From Mixophyes australis (lineage: Eukaryota; Chordata; Amphibia; Anura; Limnodynastidae), in contig JAVHZZ010000011.1 of NCBI GenBank assembly GCA_036250195.1, positions 54,622,811 to 54,686,810 on the forward strand: 64,000 nucleotides of DNA, read 5' to 3'. The position numbers and the translations under genes were made by a program. The notes under the pieces are model-generated. The model was given only the letters and a program-made list of their open reading frames with translations. It was not told the origin of the DNA and ran no database searches. The number at the start of each line of letters is the position of its first letter. Position 1 is the first letter of the stretch. Of this stretch, positions 23,830 through 34,672 are shown in pieces.

Positions 23830-25372
23830 AAACCTCACGCCCACTGTGGGAGGGTCCAACAGTTTGTTTACACACAGCACAACACAAATGCCTGGGGCTT
23901 ATTTTTATGAGATAGCTCTTACTCATTAATCACTGACAAATAACAATGATGTGCAACACTCTGGACGGTTGTTTTTCCTTTGCTACTAATTAGCCTAATA
24001 CACACTTGTAACAAACACATTGCTCACGATCTTTCTGTGTTTAGGATTTCGATTTCAAGTCACCGTATAGTATGCAAAATGCATGCACATGGCTACATTA
24101 AAAACACATGAATAACGAATGTATTAAAATGTATGTGGTGTGAATACATCTTTGCCTTTTCAGCAAAATAAATGCATAGCATACTCTTCCATAAAGGATA
24201 CACACAAGAGTGTATACAACCTCCACACAGAGGAAGGGTTTCTGTCTGGATTAGAACTCAGGAATGACTGTATGCAAATGGGGACAGCTACCCGCTACCC
24301 CAACCTGAGACATGAAAATACGCAGACAACACCAACAATACAGCATGCGTGCTACACAGACACCTCACACTTAATACTACTCTACATTATTCACACAAAT
24401 TACTTACAAAATACCAATCTCACAGGTAGCTCACTGGTTAGCACTTTGGACTCACAACACAGCAGACATGAGTTCAAATACTGAGCATAGTTATGGGAAC
24501 TAATGTGTGGACTGGAATCATTATCCTAACAAGAAATGGGACACAATGCTTTCTTTTTTTATTTTGCATTTGTTATACACGCTCAACCATATTGTAAAAT
24601 ATGCCCTCTGATTTATACTGTATTGAAAGTAAATATTTATTTGGAGGGAAAATCCAAGAAGCCTCACGGCCTATACTTCACATGCACAGTATTAGGTGCA
24701 TGCTGACATTGAGTATTCTAAATGGACTAAGAGGGGGGGGGTGTTGTAGGTGAGAGCTTCCTTGGAGGTAAATGCAACATTGTCAGCAAATAGACTTCCA
24801 TCTGGATCCATGGCGTACACGTTATGTCATGTACTCAGCTTTATCCAAACAGGCCGCTCTCCACACTCCAGTACCATGGTCCTTTGCCTCGCTTGCACTT
24901 CTGCCTTACACCACTGACGCCACTTCTGGGTTCACTTTCGAGGCTCTCTTCAATGTGTCACTGGCTTTGCTCTGTTACTTGAATGTAACCTTGGACTATC
25001 ACTACAATGACATATGTATTTGGGGGAATTGGTAACTAGCTAGAGCGTTTGACATTTTTGGATTTTATCTTGCACACAGGGCCTACAGATGCAATACCTC
25101 TTATAGGGGTGGCTTGTTCGTGGAGGGCACATGTTACTTTTGGATAACATGCAAGCAGCTAAAGAAATCCTTTTGTGCTATACAAATGATGTTATAAGCA
25201 AAACATCTTTCTTCATTACTCTTTTCGGACTATTATTTATACCCACATGTTGTGTAATGAGATGAATAAAGACACACACACCAAGGTTTGTTTTTTGATA
25301 AAGGTATATATTTGTACAACGCAACAATGTTTACGAACTATTTACATAAGAAAAAAAAATAAAAAAAAATTA
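23830..25372. other. Interior of TIR element without recognised gene
   Basis: Two modest plus-strand frames (24140-24484, 24772-25035) have no recognisable domain; the first runs into the tRNA-like segment at 24420. Nothing else is identified. Confidence 0.4.
24420..24490 (+). repeat. tRNA-like SINE head
   Basis: GGTAGCTCACTGGTTAGCAC resembles a Pol III A box and ATGAGTTCAAATACTG a B box, about 45 bases apart. No SINE tail follows. Confidence 0.45.
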
Positions 25373-28300
25373 TCATTGAAATGACCCCCAGTACGCCAAT
25401 TTGAACCGAATGTTGGCTACAATGTTTGCCAAATGTAGGTGGAGGCCTTCAAGGTCGTCCGCAATTTCACCCATGTGGCCCATAAGTTCTGCTGCGGTGG
25501 GTGGTGGTGGAGCCCATTTGGCAGCTTCCTCAGTGGGTGCTGAAAGAAATCAGAAATTAAACATTACATACATGGATACATATTTCATCAAACAGACAGG
25601 ATTTACTAGAGATGTTTACTGTTACATTACTTCCAAAAGTTATGCCTCTGGCCACAAAACCATTTGCACGCACATTAGACGTTGAGAAGGCATTCGAATC
25701 AATGTACTAAATTCTGGTGAGCCACGGGGAGAGGGCCATGCACAGGGTTGTCTTATCCAGCATTATTGGCCCCAGGTCCTATGCACTACATGGGCCACTA
25801 CCTATACAATCACTCACAGGAATTCCAACGATTTTGGTGTATATTAGATTTTATAAACAAGTCATTAATATACTGACGAGTTTACCAGGCTAGCGGCCAC
25901 ATTTTTTTGCCCAATGCCCTGCGTGCCCATGTGTTAAGATGGCTATGGCTGTGGTTTGAGTGTTTAATGCGCCTAAAATGTATAGGCAGATATTATAAGT
26001 GTTCAACCTGTGGCATTTAAGGCACCATTTAATCAACATATGTCACATCAGGGATTATGTACAAGTATAATGCACATGTCAATCTTATATAACTATGTCC
26101 ATCACTTATCGCAAATACTTACAATCTTCCAACTCCACTGCCTCTTGGCTACCCGATGTGGAGTCCGCAAAATCCTGGGGCTCCCGGTCAGCCTGCTCCT
26201 CGTCCTCCTCCACCGCTGCTGCCACTGGCACCGGCACTGCCTCCTCCTCCTCCTGCTCCTCCACTGCCATTGCCACTGGCACCGCCTCCTCCTCCTCCTC
26301 CACTGCCACTGGCACCGCCTCCTCCTCCACTGCCACTGGCACCGCATCCTCCTCCGATGACAGTGGCACTGCCACCGCCACTGGCTGCTGCTCCTCCTCC
26401 TCAGCTGCCTGCGCCTCCACGAATGCCCGGCGGCGTTGGCGGCGTTCCCAGCGTGCCCGGTCTGTTTGAAAAAAGGAAATATAAACAAAAGGACATGTTA
26501 ACACAATCACCATTTGAAAAAACTTATAGTATTTTGACAATCAGGTGATCATACATATTTAATCAACTTTACATTGTCAGCAGGCATAAATATTTGCTAC
26601 TAACAATGCAAGGAGGTAAACATGATGAACACAAAGCATTTCACATGACTTGTCAGCCCAGCACAGTGGTCTAGTGGTTAGCACGTCTGCCTCACAGCAC
26701 TGGGGTCATGAGTTCAATTCCTGACCATGGCCTTATCTGTGTGGAGTTTGTATATTTGTGTTTGCGTGGGCATGCTCCGGGTTCCTTCCACACTACAAAA
26801 ACATACTGGTAGGTTAATTGGCTGCAATCAAAATTTACCCTCGTCTCTCTGTCTGTGTGTGTGAATGTCTATATTAGGCAATTTAGACTGTAAGCTCCAA
26901 TGGGGCAGGGACTGATGTGAATGAGTTCTCTGTACAGTGCTGTGGAATTAGTGGCACTATATTACAAAAATGCTTATGATGATGACCTGGCACAAGTTTT
27001 GGTATTTTACATAGAGATGTGGAATATCGCAGTGGCCTGGGCTCAGGAGTTCAACTCCCTGATGATAGTTTCATATGTGTGGAGTTTGGAGGCTTGCTCC
27101 ATATTTGCATGTGTTGTCTACCACACTACCCAAACATACTACTGGCCGCCTAATTAGGTTTTGTTCACATTTGCCCGTAGTATGTTTTTTTCATGTAGGT
27201 GCTTTTAGGTCAGCAAACTCCCTTGGCCCTGGTCAATTAGTTCTCTCTTTACAGGACCACCGAATTAGTGGATGGAGGTCAAAATCTTTGAATGTTGAGT
27301 ATACTTTGGAAATCACCCTTTGTTGGGAGTACTTCACAGTCTAAAAGAGTCTAAATAGGCAGTTAAGTAATGATTGATTAGCTATATCTAGCACACTATG
27401 TAATCTGTTTGCATCTTATGGGAGCTTGCAAAAATCAGTCTAAACACTAAGGTGTTTTGTCTTTGAAACGTGCCTTTTAAATCTTGACCCAATAATGACA
27501 ACACATCTTCCACTCCAAAATGTTTTTAAGGTTAGACTAGCAAGTTACAGCACTCGGGTCAAGACTTAGAATGCCTGATTTCCTAAACCACACTTATTGG
27601 TAAAAATTGTCACACAAAAACATTTAGGCCAGTAAATGGATAGCACACAAATTTAGGACACAGGAGCCAAAGCTTATTGGGTGCACTGGAAGGGGCATGA
27701 CCTTTATAGTGTGCTTGCACATTGTTATGTAGGCCATGTCAGGTGTTTAGGGTGAACATATTTACAAATATAGGGCCTGATTCATGAAGGATCCTTAACT
27801 TGAGAAACTTCTTATTTCAGTCTCCTGGACAAAACCATGTTACAATGCAAGGGGTGCAAATTAGTAATCTGTTTTGAGCATAAATTAAATACTGACTGTT
27901 TTTTCATGTAGCACACAAATATCAACTTTAAACTTCCGTGTACAAATAATCTATCAAGTATCTGTGTGCTAAATGAAAAAACAGTCAGTATTTAACTTAT
28001 GTGCAAAACAGAACACTAATTTGCACCCCTTACATTGTAACATGGTTTTGTCCAGGAGACTGAAATAAGAAGTTTCTCAAGTTAAGGATCCTACATGAAT
28101 CAGGGCCATAGAGCAAATATATAATATATGTTGACATGTTTTTTTGCGATTAGTAGAGAACTCACTTATTCTGATCTCCCTACGGAGCTCCTCCAGAAGC
28201 TGGGGCTGGCAGCGCCGGAGATCGCTCCACCGCCGTTGGAGCTGAACGGTGCTTCGCCGAATGTTGAATCGTAGGCGAAGGTGTCTGCGGACCCTTTGAT

Positions 28301-28430
28301 AGGCCCGCACCTTCACCTTGTTGGACACATACCATCCAGAGGGTACATTGTCCATACCCTCTGTAAGGACTCTCAGCTCACGCCTGGTGAAAATAGCAGC
28401 CCTCATTTTGGTATAATGTCTATCACACAA
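25373..28430 (-). CDS. Myb/SANT-like protein, three coding exons (256 aa)
   Basis: Exons on the minus strand: 28430-28166, 26461-26123, 25539-25373. Donors are A|GTGAGT and T|GTAAGT; acceptors are TTTTCAAACAG and TTCTTTCAG. Both introns are phase 1, and joining them leaves no stop until TGA at 25375. Residues about 14-85 form a Myb/SANT-like region (FTRRELRVLTEG ... TVQLQRRWSDLRRCQPQLL), expected to bind DNA. Exon 2 gives a basic segment (ERRQRRRAF) and then acidic VAVEEE repeats. The tail (AELMGHMGEIADDLEGLHLH) looks like an amphipathic helix, possibly for pairing. A second Met at codon 9 could be the start. Intron 1 contains a SINE and a palindromic MITE. It lies divergent to the 29721 gene. 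The role is inferred: a DNA-binding accessory protein of the element. No classical poly(A) signal was seen. Confidence 0.75.
26134..26445 (-). repeat. In-frame GAGGAGGA / VAVEEE minisatellite inside exon 2
   Basis: Alternating blocks of GAGGAGGAGG and GCGGTGCCAGTGGCAGTGG encode Glu runs separated by AVPVAV. Unit length varies between copies while the frame is kept. The opposite strand is also open and proline-rich, which is a mirror effect only. Confidence 0.8.
26650..26955 (+). mobile_element. SINE, tRNA-derived head with conserved tail
   Basis: The A box (GTGGTCTAGTGGTTAGCACG) and B box (GAGTTCAATTCC) are followed by a body with CTGTGTGGAGTTTGTATATT and TACTGGTAGGTTAATTGGC. The 3' tail is TAGACTGTAAGCTCCAATGG ... 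GACTGATGTGAATGAG ending near GGCACTATATTACAAAAA. I recall this family as common in amphibian genomes. It lies in intron 1 of the minus-strand gene. Confidence 0.8.
27020..27190 (+). mobile_element. Decayed second copy of the same SINE
   Basis: CAGGAGTTCAACTCCCTGA (B-box region), TGTGTGGAGTTTGGAGGC and CCACACTACCCAAACATACTA match, with changes, the SINE at 26650. The A box is weak and the tail is absent. Confidence 0.6.
27773..28107. mobile_element. Fold-back MITE, 335 bp, nearly full palindrome
   Basis: The left arm starts GGGCCTGATTCATGAAGGAT and the right arm is its inverse (ending TCATGAATCAGGGCC apart from one small difference). The arms match through at least 95 bp, for example ACAAAACCATGTTACAATG and its inverse. 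ATA flanks both sides (27770-27772, 28108-28110), giving a 3-bp duplication. The first bases resemble the TIR of the 17.8-kb host element. It sits in intron 1 of the minus-strand gene, 60 bp from the exon 1 donor. Confidence 0.85.
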
Positions 28431-28570
28431 AATGGGGGCCTCTGCGTTCCGATTGGTTCACTGAGCACGTATGGGCGTGCTCACGTCACACGCGGCGCTT
28501 TCACACACCTGTGTTGTGTCTGATTGTCTCTCCCACCAAGAACATGGCGGGCGCCTGCACTGAGACGAGT
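28431..28570. promoter_or_regulatory. Probable promoter region of the minus-strand gene
   Basis: This is a locally CpG-rich stretch between the two divergent genes with GCTCACGTCACACGCGGCGC; ACGTCA is a CRE-like core. No TATA box is seen at the right distance. This is inference from base composition and position only. Confidence 0.3.
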
Positions 28571-28797
28571 ACAGTGTACTCCGCAATTAGGAAGAAGAGT
28601 GTACACCTGGTTTATTAATTTAACACTCCATTTAAACCCACCTGTGCTTTGGTCTAGTGCCTGTTCATTCGCTTTTTTGCCTGGATAGAGCACAATCAAG
28701 ATTTCATTACATTTGGATGATTGGTCTAAGAAGCCAACAACAAACAGTAAGTACAAAACTAAATCAGAGATTGTAAGATTTTATTATTTTTTTGTGT

Positions 28798-29230
28798 TCT
28801 CCTAATGTAGCAAACTGTTTGCTTTGCAATAAAGTTTTCAGCCTACAGTATGCTAAGTTCTTTTGAACCTTATCCATAATCAAATTAGGAGGTTAGCTTT
28901 GTTTACCACATTACCTTTCCTTGCTTATAAAAATTAATTTGGTTTTTTTATTGCAGGCCATACCACGCATTACCCAGTTGACTATCAAAATATTTTTTGT
29001 CTTTTGTGCCAAACTTTGGAGAAAAGTAAGTATAAGAATTTATCTGAAATTTCTGGATAGTTCAAAAATATTTTTATCTCCTAATGTAGTAAACTGTTTG
29101 CTCTGCAATATGTGTGGCCGGAATGTAAAAAAAACTGCTAAGGAAAGGGCCCCTGGCCTCACATTGAACATGTAAAGTTTTCAATAGTAGCCTACAGTAT
29201 GCTAAGTTCTTTTGAACCTTATCCATGTTC
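28798..29230 (+). repeat. Pair of direct repeats between the two genes
   Basis: CTCCTAATGTAGCAAACTGT, then TTTGC, occurs at 28800 and again with one change at 29078. CCTACAGTATGCTAAGTTCT, then TTTGAACCTTATCC, occurs at about 28842 and 29189. Between the copies is a segment with splice-like borders (TTTTATTGCAG at 28956, AAAA|GTAAGT at 29026) that could be an untranslated exon of the 29721 gene. That exon is a guess. Confidence 0.5.
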
Positions 29231-29720
29231 AACAGCATAATAACTAGCTCATTGCATTGATGGACACATGGGTCCAAATGTATACACTTATTTTGCCCAC
29301 ATACCTCCACAATTGCATTTGGAGTACACACTTAAGTGTGTTGCTGGCTGATTTGTAACCAAATATTAATAATAATTACACAATATAGGGTTTGCAACTG
29401 AGTGATATCCTTAATTTTGGTGTGTTGCTAACCTGTAAACCAATGTTATGGTTTGAAAAGTGAAGAGTAGTAGTAGTAGTAGTAGGTGAATGTTGCTATA
29501 GTATTTGACGAATATGTCAGTCAAAATGCAGTGGTCAAACTAAATGGCCGTTAAATAGACAAACCACAATGTTTATTATAATAAGGGGCATGTGTTTTAG
29601 ACCTAGTTAGAAGTTTGTGAAATTGTACCTTATGTAGGGGGTGGATGTGCTTAGATTCTGTATCACCACCTGACTGTGTGCATTGCCTATAAAGACACGA
29701 CTTATCTTTGAAATTGGAAT

Positions 29721-30011
29721 ATGTCTGATGCTGGGCCAAGTAATGTGGAGGCACCAGGGCTGCCAACTAGGCGTAAAAACAATTTCATAGAGGAGGAGCT
29801 GGAGGTGCTGGTAGAAGAGGTTCTGGCGAGGTTCCACAGTGGGAACCGGCAAATAACCGGACGCGAGCGCCAAACGCATTGGCAGGAAATCACACGGCTC
29901 ATCAATGAAATATCTCCGTATGAGCGTACAAAGGTTGAAGTACAGAAAAGGTACGAATCAAATTTAAAAACAATAGCCCTATTTAACTTTACTGACTGTG
30001 TCTATTTGTCA

Positions 30012-30049
<38 letters not shown>

Positions 30050-31721
30050 CTAGAGATAAATATGGATATTGTGACATAGTAGCATTAGTCACCTGTGAGG
30101 TGAAACCACCTTGTGACTCCAATGCATTTGTTGATCAGGACCTTTGTTTTCAGAAACTAACACCATGGCCCTTGGTCACATTGACATAATATGTTTACCA
30201 CATTATACGCGCTTCAAAAGAGCAAAATCTGTATTACTGTATGTGAAGGTTAAATTGGTGTGATTAGCAAACGTGCAATGTATTTTATTGAAAAATGTGT
30301 CATTTTGAGTTGAAGGTACTATGTGAGGCAATAATGTTTGTCTATTCCACAGATGGGCAGACTATAAAGGACGCCTGAAAGCGAAGCTTGTTGAGATTCA
30401 CAGGCATGCTCAAGGCACTGGTGGGGGGCCTCGACTACGTACTATTTTAACACCCCTCGAGGAGCGGGCGAGGGCTGCAATAGCCCTGGTGGAGATAGTT
30501 GGGGTGGACGACATAGACACTGACTCTAGCCCATCCCGAACACGAGAGGCCGCTCCACTAGGTACATGATGAGTTTGCTTACTTAATGTCTGTAAAGCTT
30601 TGTATCTGTCTGAGTAAAAGTGTCAACTCTCAGGATGTGTGTGTGAAGGTAAACTTCAATTGCACAATGTGTTTGCCTATCACATAGTAGGAAATTAAAT
30701 TTACACACTGAAGACAAATGGTCTCAATATGTAGGGCTCATCCTAAAATGTGAGACCATAAGTGGCAATGTATGTATTTGGGGAGCGGAAAGGGCTGCTA
30801 GCACATTCAAAGGAAGCTGACACTTTACCAATGCTACATCACGCGTTGTAAGATGTTTTTGCCAATATAATATCGCACCTTACTCATTGATTCTAATTAC
30901 TTTATTTTACTTATTATCTCTCTACAGCATGTGAGCAGCAGGCGCCTGCTTCACCAGTGGATGATGAAGTTGCCCGTGATGTGGAGGAGCCTCAGCTGCC
31001 TCCAGCTGAATACGTAAGGCAGCGGGCACTCATACACGCAGCCCAAAATCTTAAAAACGCCACTGATGCACAGAATGTTCACCTGTCACAAATATCGAGC
31101 ACTGTCCAACACACGGATCAGCAAATCACCAGTCTCACTAACACACTCTCCGTTTTCATGAGCACACACACCTCTTTACTGACGACACTCGCCACCAAAA
31201 TGGATAATTTAAATACTTCAGTGACAAATATTGCAACACTCCTGGGTGATATCTTGCATGCCCACTCCCAACGCACCTCCGGCACAATCCCTTCACCCAG
31301 CTCAGATTATTTGTTCGGCAGCCCCCATACCCAGTTGTCTGTCGCCTCCGCCCTCCCTGATGTGTCTGTCGCCTCCGCCCTCCCTGATGTGTCTGTCGCC
31401 TCCGCCCTCCCTGATGTGTCTGTCGCCTCCGCCCTCCCTGATGTGTCTGTCGCCTCCGCCCTCCCTGACCCTGAACTATGTCGTCTTATGTGTTTAGCCT
31501 TTGCCCGTGGCTATGGCCAATCCCCTGTTGTGCCCACTTCCCCCTCGCCTGTCGTGGCCCCATCCCCATCCCCTGACCCTGCACCTTCACCTCGTCGGAC
31601 ACAACCCGCTTGCCTTGCCCCATTGCCTGGTTCCTCTGACTCCTCTACATCACGGGTGACAAGTCGTCGGAGTAGGGGAGCCTCCCTTCCAACCCCCTTT
31701 AAAAAGGCTCGGAAAAAATAA
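29721..31721 (+). CDS. Myb/SANT-like protein, three coding exons (410 aa)
   Basis: Exons: 29721-29950, 30353-30561, 30928-31721. Donors are AAAG|GTACGA and TAG|GTACAT; acceptors are TCTATTCCACAG and TCTCTCTACAG. Joining keeps the frame to TAA at 31721. Residues about 18-110 form a Myb/SANT-like region (RKNNFIEEELEVLVEEV ... KVEVQKRWADYKGRLKAKL) followed by the GTGGGP motif that I associate with Myb-like proteins of Harbinger-type elements. The middle is a Gln/Ser/Thr-rich, coiled-coil-like region (about 175-260). Five copies of a nine-residue VASALPDVS repeat and Pro/Ser-rich sequence follow, with a basic end (FKKARKK) that could be a nuclear signal. AATAAA lies at 31787. First ATG chosen; a TATAAAG 34 bp upstream is noted. 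Function is inferred: DNA binding for the element. Confidence 0.78.
30014..30047. repeat. (TA)n microsatellite in intron 1
   Basis: This is a pure TA run of about 34 bp following the first exon of the plus-strand gene. Confidence 0.9.
31338..31472 (+). repeat. 27-bp in-frame repeat, five units
   Basis: TCTGTCGCCTCCGCCCTCCC then TGATGTG repeats five times with no changes among the inner units, coding VASALPDVS. The exact identity points to recent expansion or conversion inside the third exon. Confidence 0.95.
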
Positions 31722-31779
31722 TTTGTATTGTTTTAACCTAAAAATATAGTTTAATATAGGACGAAAATATGTATAATTT

Positions 31780-31795
31780 TTTTTTTAATAAAAAA
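31780..31795 (+). terminator. Polyadenylation signal of the plus-strand gene
   Basis: AATAAA at 31787-31792 lies about 65 bp after the stop codon, within a T-rich then A-rich stretch. It is the only canonical signal close to the gene end. Confidence 0.6.
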
Positions 31796-31976
31796 AATCC
31801 TACTACTGAAATGTGTATTTATTTTGTACGGCATATTCCATAATGTTTTTTTTAATAACAATACTTGTTATCAAGTCTAACCAAAGTATAATCTCCAAAC
31901 AAAAAGGCTGATTCATTAACGTATTAAAACAAATATGTATCTAATATCAGTGTGCTGACCAAAACCATGCCATGGG

Positions 31977-32200
31977 CCTGATTGAGTAATGAACCTAGAT
32001 GTCAAGGATACATATTTCTGAATGCTGCTCAAAAGCCTTTTAAAATGCAAGTGGTGCAAATTAGCAATAGGTTTAGAGCACGAAAAAAAATAAATGTCTG
32101 TATCCTAATGTACCGCACAAATGCTTGATAGCTTATTTGTACACTGAAATGTTCATGTCAGCTAGGACCTGTCCTACCCCAAAATTACATCTCCAATGAC
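31977..32200. mobile_element. Diverged MITE of the GGGCCTGATT group
   Basis: GGGCCTGATTGAGTAATGAAC is followed by AATGCAAGTGGTGCAAATTAG and CACAAATGCTTGATAGC, all similar to segments of the palindromic MITE at 27773. The right end is not clear. Confidence 0.5.
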
Positions 32201-32771
32201 ATTTTGGGTTTACATCCCCCTCCAAACTCACATGCTTTGCCCTTGCTTAGTTACTTTGCCTTACCTTTCCAGAATGATTCTGGCCCATGGTTTGCTGAAG
32301 AAGACTTAAACAAGAAGTGTATCAAGGTAAGCTTCTTAATGCTTTTGCCACAGTGTTTCTTTATTTGCCTGAGTAAATAATTGCAAACACAACGTGCAAC
32401 TACAGTGCCCCTTTAGAGGTAGGGCAAATCATCCTGTAAAGAAAGTATTGCATTTGCAAACTGTAACCTGACACAACGGAGCCACAAAAGACAGGTGTTA
32501 AGGTAACCAAAATATTTTTTTTATTTTTTTTTTCCATAATGGCACAGGACAAATATTGTTAACTACTATTTTGTACAGGTAAGATTCTGTGCTAATTCTA
32601 AATCTAATAAGGGATTTGTATTTAAGAATAGTGCTAATGCACAGTGTGTGGTACACTGGACGTCATTTAGCATAATAGTTGTTTACATGTAACCTCATGA
32701 CCTTATTGCACTAAGCACATATAGGTTGGGTCTCACATTTGGATCTTAGGTGCACTTACCCCATCAGCCGC

Positions 32772-33241
32772 TGTCATATCACGGCTACCTGGGTGCCTTC
32801 TGGTCGTCAGCAACATTCCCGTCCTCCACAGCTCCGTTTGTAATCAAACACACACTGTTTGTTCAGCTGCATGTGCACAGGCACCTTGGATGCAGTCAGG
32901 TGATCATTCCAGATCAACCAGATTCAGCACCTGTGATCCCATTAAGTGCTCAGCCAATAGTTGCTTGGGACAACCTATTTAAAGCTGCTGCTGTGATCTG
33001 TTCATTGCCTGAACAACACACTTCTCTCCAGAGGATAGTTATTGGCTCCAGTGTTTCTGGCTGCATTACAAAATCAGTGTTTGTGTCCACATTCTCAGGC
33101 TGCTCATTCCCCTGCTAGATTGGACAATCAGCAAGAACATGAGCAGGAAGATCATCCAGGCTGCTCTGTTCAGATTCAGACCTGCTGCAGGTAATCCCAA
33201 GGGTCCCTGATTCGGATAAAGAAATACAGACTAGCGTGACA
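32772..33241 (+). mobile_element. Probable solo LTR
   Basis: It is bounded by TGTCATATCACGG and CTAGCGTGACA (TG...CA with short inverted ends), with TATTTAAAG at about 32977 as a TATA-like box. Its length of 470 bp suits gypsy-type LTRs. No matching target duplication is visible, so the borders are tentative. A 122-codon frame inside is not believed. Confidence 0.45.
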
Positions 33242-33822
33242 GTTTGACACACTATAAGGGTGTATGTAGTGCTGTGTGTCTGACTAATCATGTAAGACGT
33301 AAAAATGAAAAAGCTTGGAGTATAGATATGGTTTGGTCAGGCAAAGAAGCACACTCTGTAATACAAGTAAGTAGACTCCAAGAGGTAGTTTGTCCACCAA
33401 ACCTCTATCCTGTAAAGACTTTTCCAAACTCTATGATCTGATCCCCCCAATCCATGATAGTTTAAACCAATCTGGAACCTTGAATACATTATTATAACAA
33501 ACAGACCCTAGAGTTTCTTACGTTATGTACACTGATTCATTCATTGTTAAAGTGGGCACGTCCCTTGGATTTAGCTCCCTTCCAGTTTTGGAAAACATTT
33601 ATGCAAGGCCAAGCTATTTTATATAACGGCCAACATATTATAATTTGAAGCTTGGTATGTTGTGATTTCTTGCCAATACAGACACAGGTAACCATTGCAC
33701 ACGTTCACCATCTATGAGCCCAAAAAACTGGATGCCTCACCTAACAATGTAAACATCAACAATATCTACCAGACATTAATCCCTCAAATTACTGTGTGCT
33801 CGACCCAACACTCTTGGATTAT

Positions 33823-34007
33823 CAGGGGTGGGCAAACCTGTCCTCAAGGGCCATATCCAGTTCATGTTTTTAGGATTTCTGTCTGTAGAAACAGGTGGGA
33901 TAATTACTGACCCAGCCAAATAGATTAACTCAGCTGTACATTGTGATTAAAGAAATCCTAAAACATGAACTGGATATGGCCCTTGAGGACAGGTTTGCCC
34001 ACCCCTG
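33823..34007. mobile_element. 185-bp MITE with long inverted repeats
   Basis: CAGGGGTGGGCAAACCTGTC, CTCAAGGGCCATATCCAGTTC appears at the left and its exact inverse at the right (33960-34007). A hAT origin is likely from the CAGGGG ends. GGATTA occurs on both sides, but a clean 8-bp duplication is not seen. Confidence 0.85.
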
Positions 34008-34436
34008 GATTAGATGGTGGTAAAGGAATTTGAACATGGAGCCATCATCCTAAAGGGAGGATATCTGTACATTAAGGATTTGTACTTCCCTTGCCCAAGG
34101 CATGGACAAATGCTGCAAATTATTGTTAGCATGTTTAAACAGACATAGGTGGTATTACGAGACACACACACACTTTGAAGAGAAACAAAGGTGGAATGTG
34201 AATTTGTCACTACTTTCCCCTTTCAGAGGGCAATCTACATGAAAATGGTATTGAGAATAAATTTCACATTTCTACACCACAATAACATTGGAGACCTACA
34301 TTATCAGGTTCAGCAAACATGTCAAGTGACTGCTGCCTAACAATGTGTAATCAGACTAATGTAACTAGTTCTCATGTGGAGTATCTTTGTTGGCTGTACG
34401 TTTACATATAGCTGCCTTGACCAATTAGCAAACTAG

Positions 34437-34669
34437 GGGCCTGATTCATTAAGGATCTCTTATCTGTCATTTTTTGCTTATCTTAAGATAATCCACTCTG
34501 TTCATGCTCAGAAAAGGGAGATAAGAAGCAAAATCCACTGCATAAGTGAAGAATGTCTTACGTTAAGATGAAAAAACATCTTTGCTTCACTCTTATCTCC
34601 CTGTTTCTTCGTAACAATAAGCATCTTACCTTTTGCACAAGATAAGAAGATCACTAATGAATCAGGCCC
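34437..34669. mobile_element. 233-bp MITE with GGGCCTGATTCATTA ends
   Basis: It starts GGGCCTGATTCATTAAGGAT and ends ACTAATGAATCAGGCCC, flanked by TAG on both sides (34434-34436, 34670-34672). Interior arms carry TTATCTTAAGATAA-type short palindromes. The first 13 bases agree with the TIR of the 17.8-kb element at all but one position. Confidence 0.85.
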
Positions 34670-34672
34670 TAG

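Noticed and set aside
26102..26548. Proline-rich plus-strand protein (130 codons, PPPPLPLAP)
   Set aside because: Mirror reading of the acidic minus-strand exon, which has proper splice sites and joins in frame to its neighbours.
32750..33118. 122-codon frame as a gene of the 17.8-kb element
   Set aside because: Lies inside an LTR-like segment with a TATA-like box; no domain is recognised.
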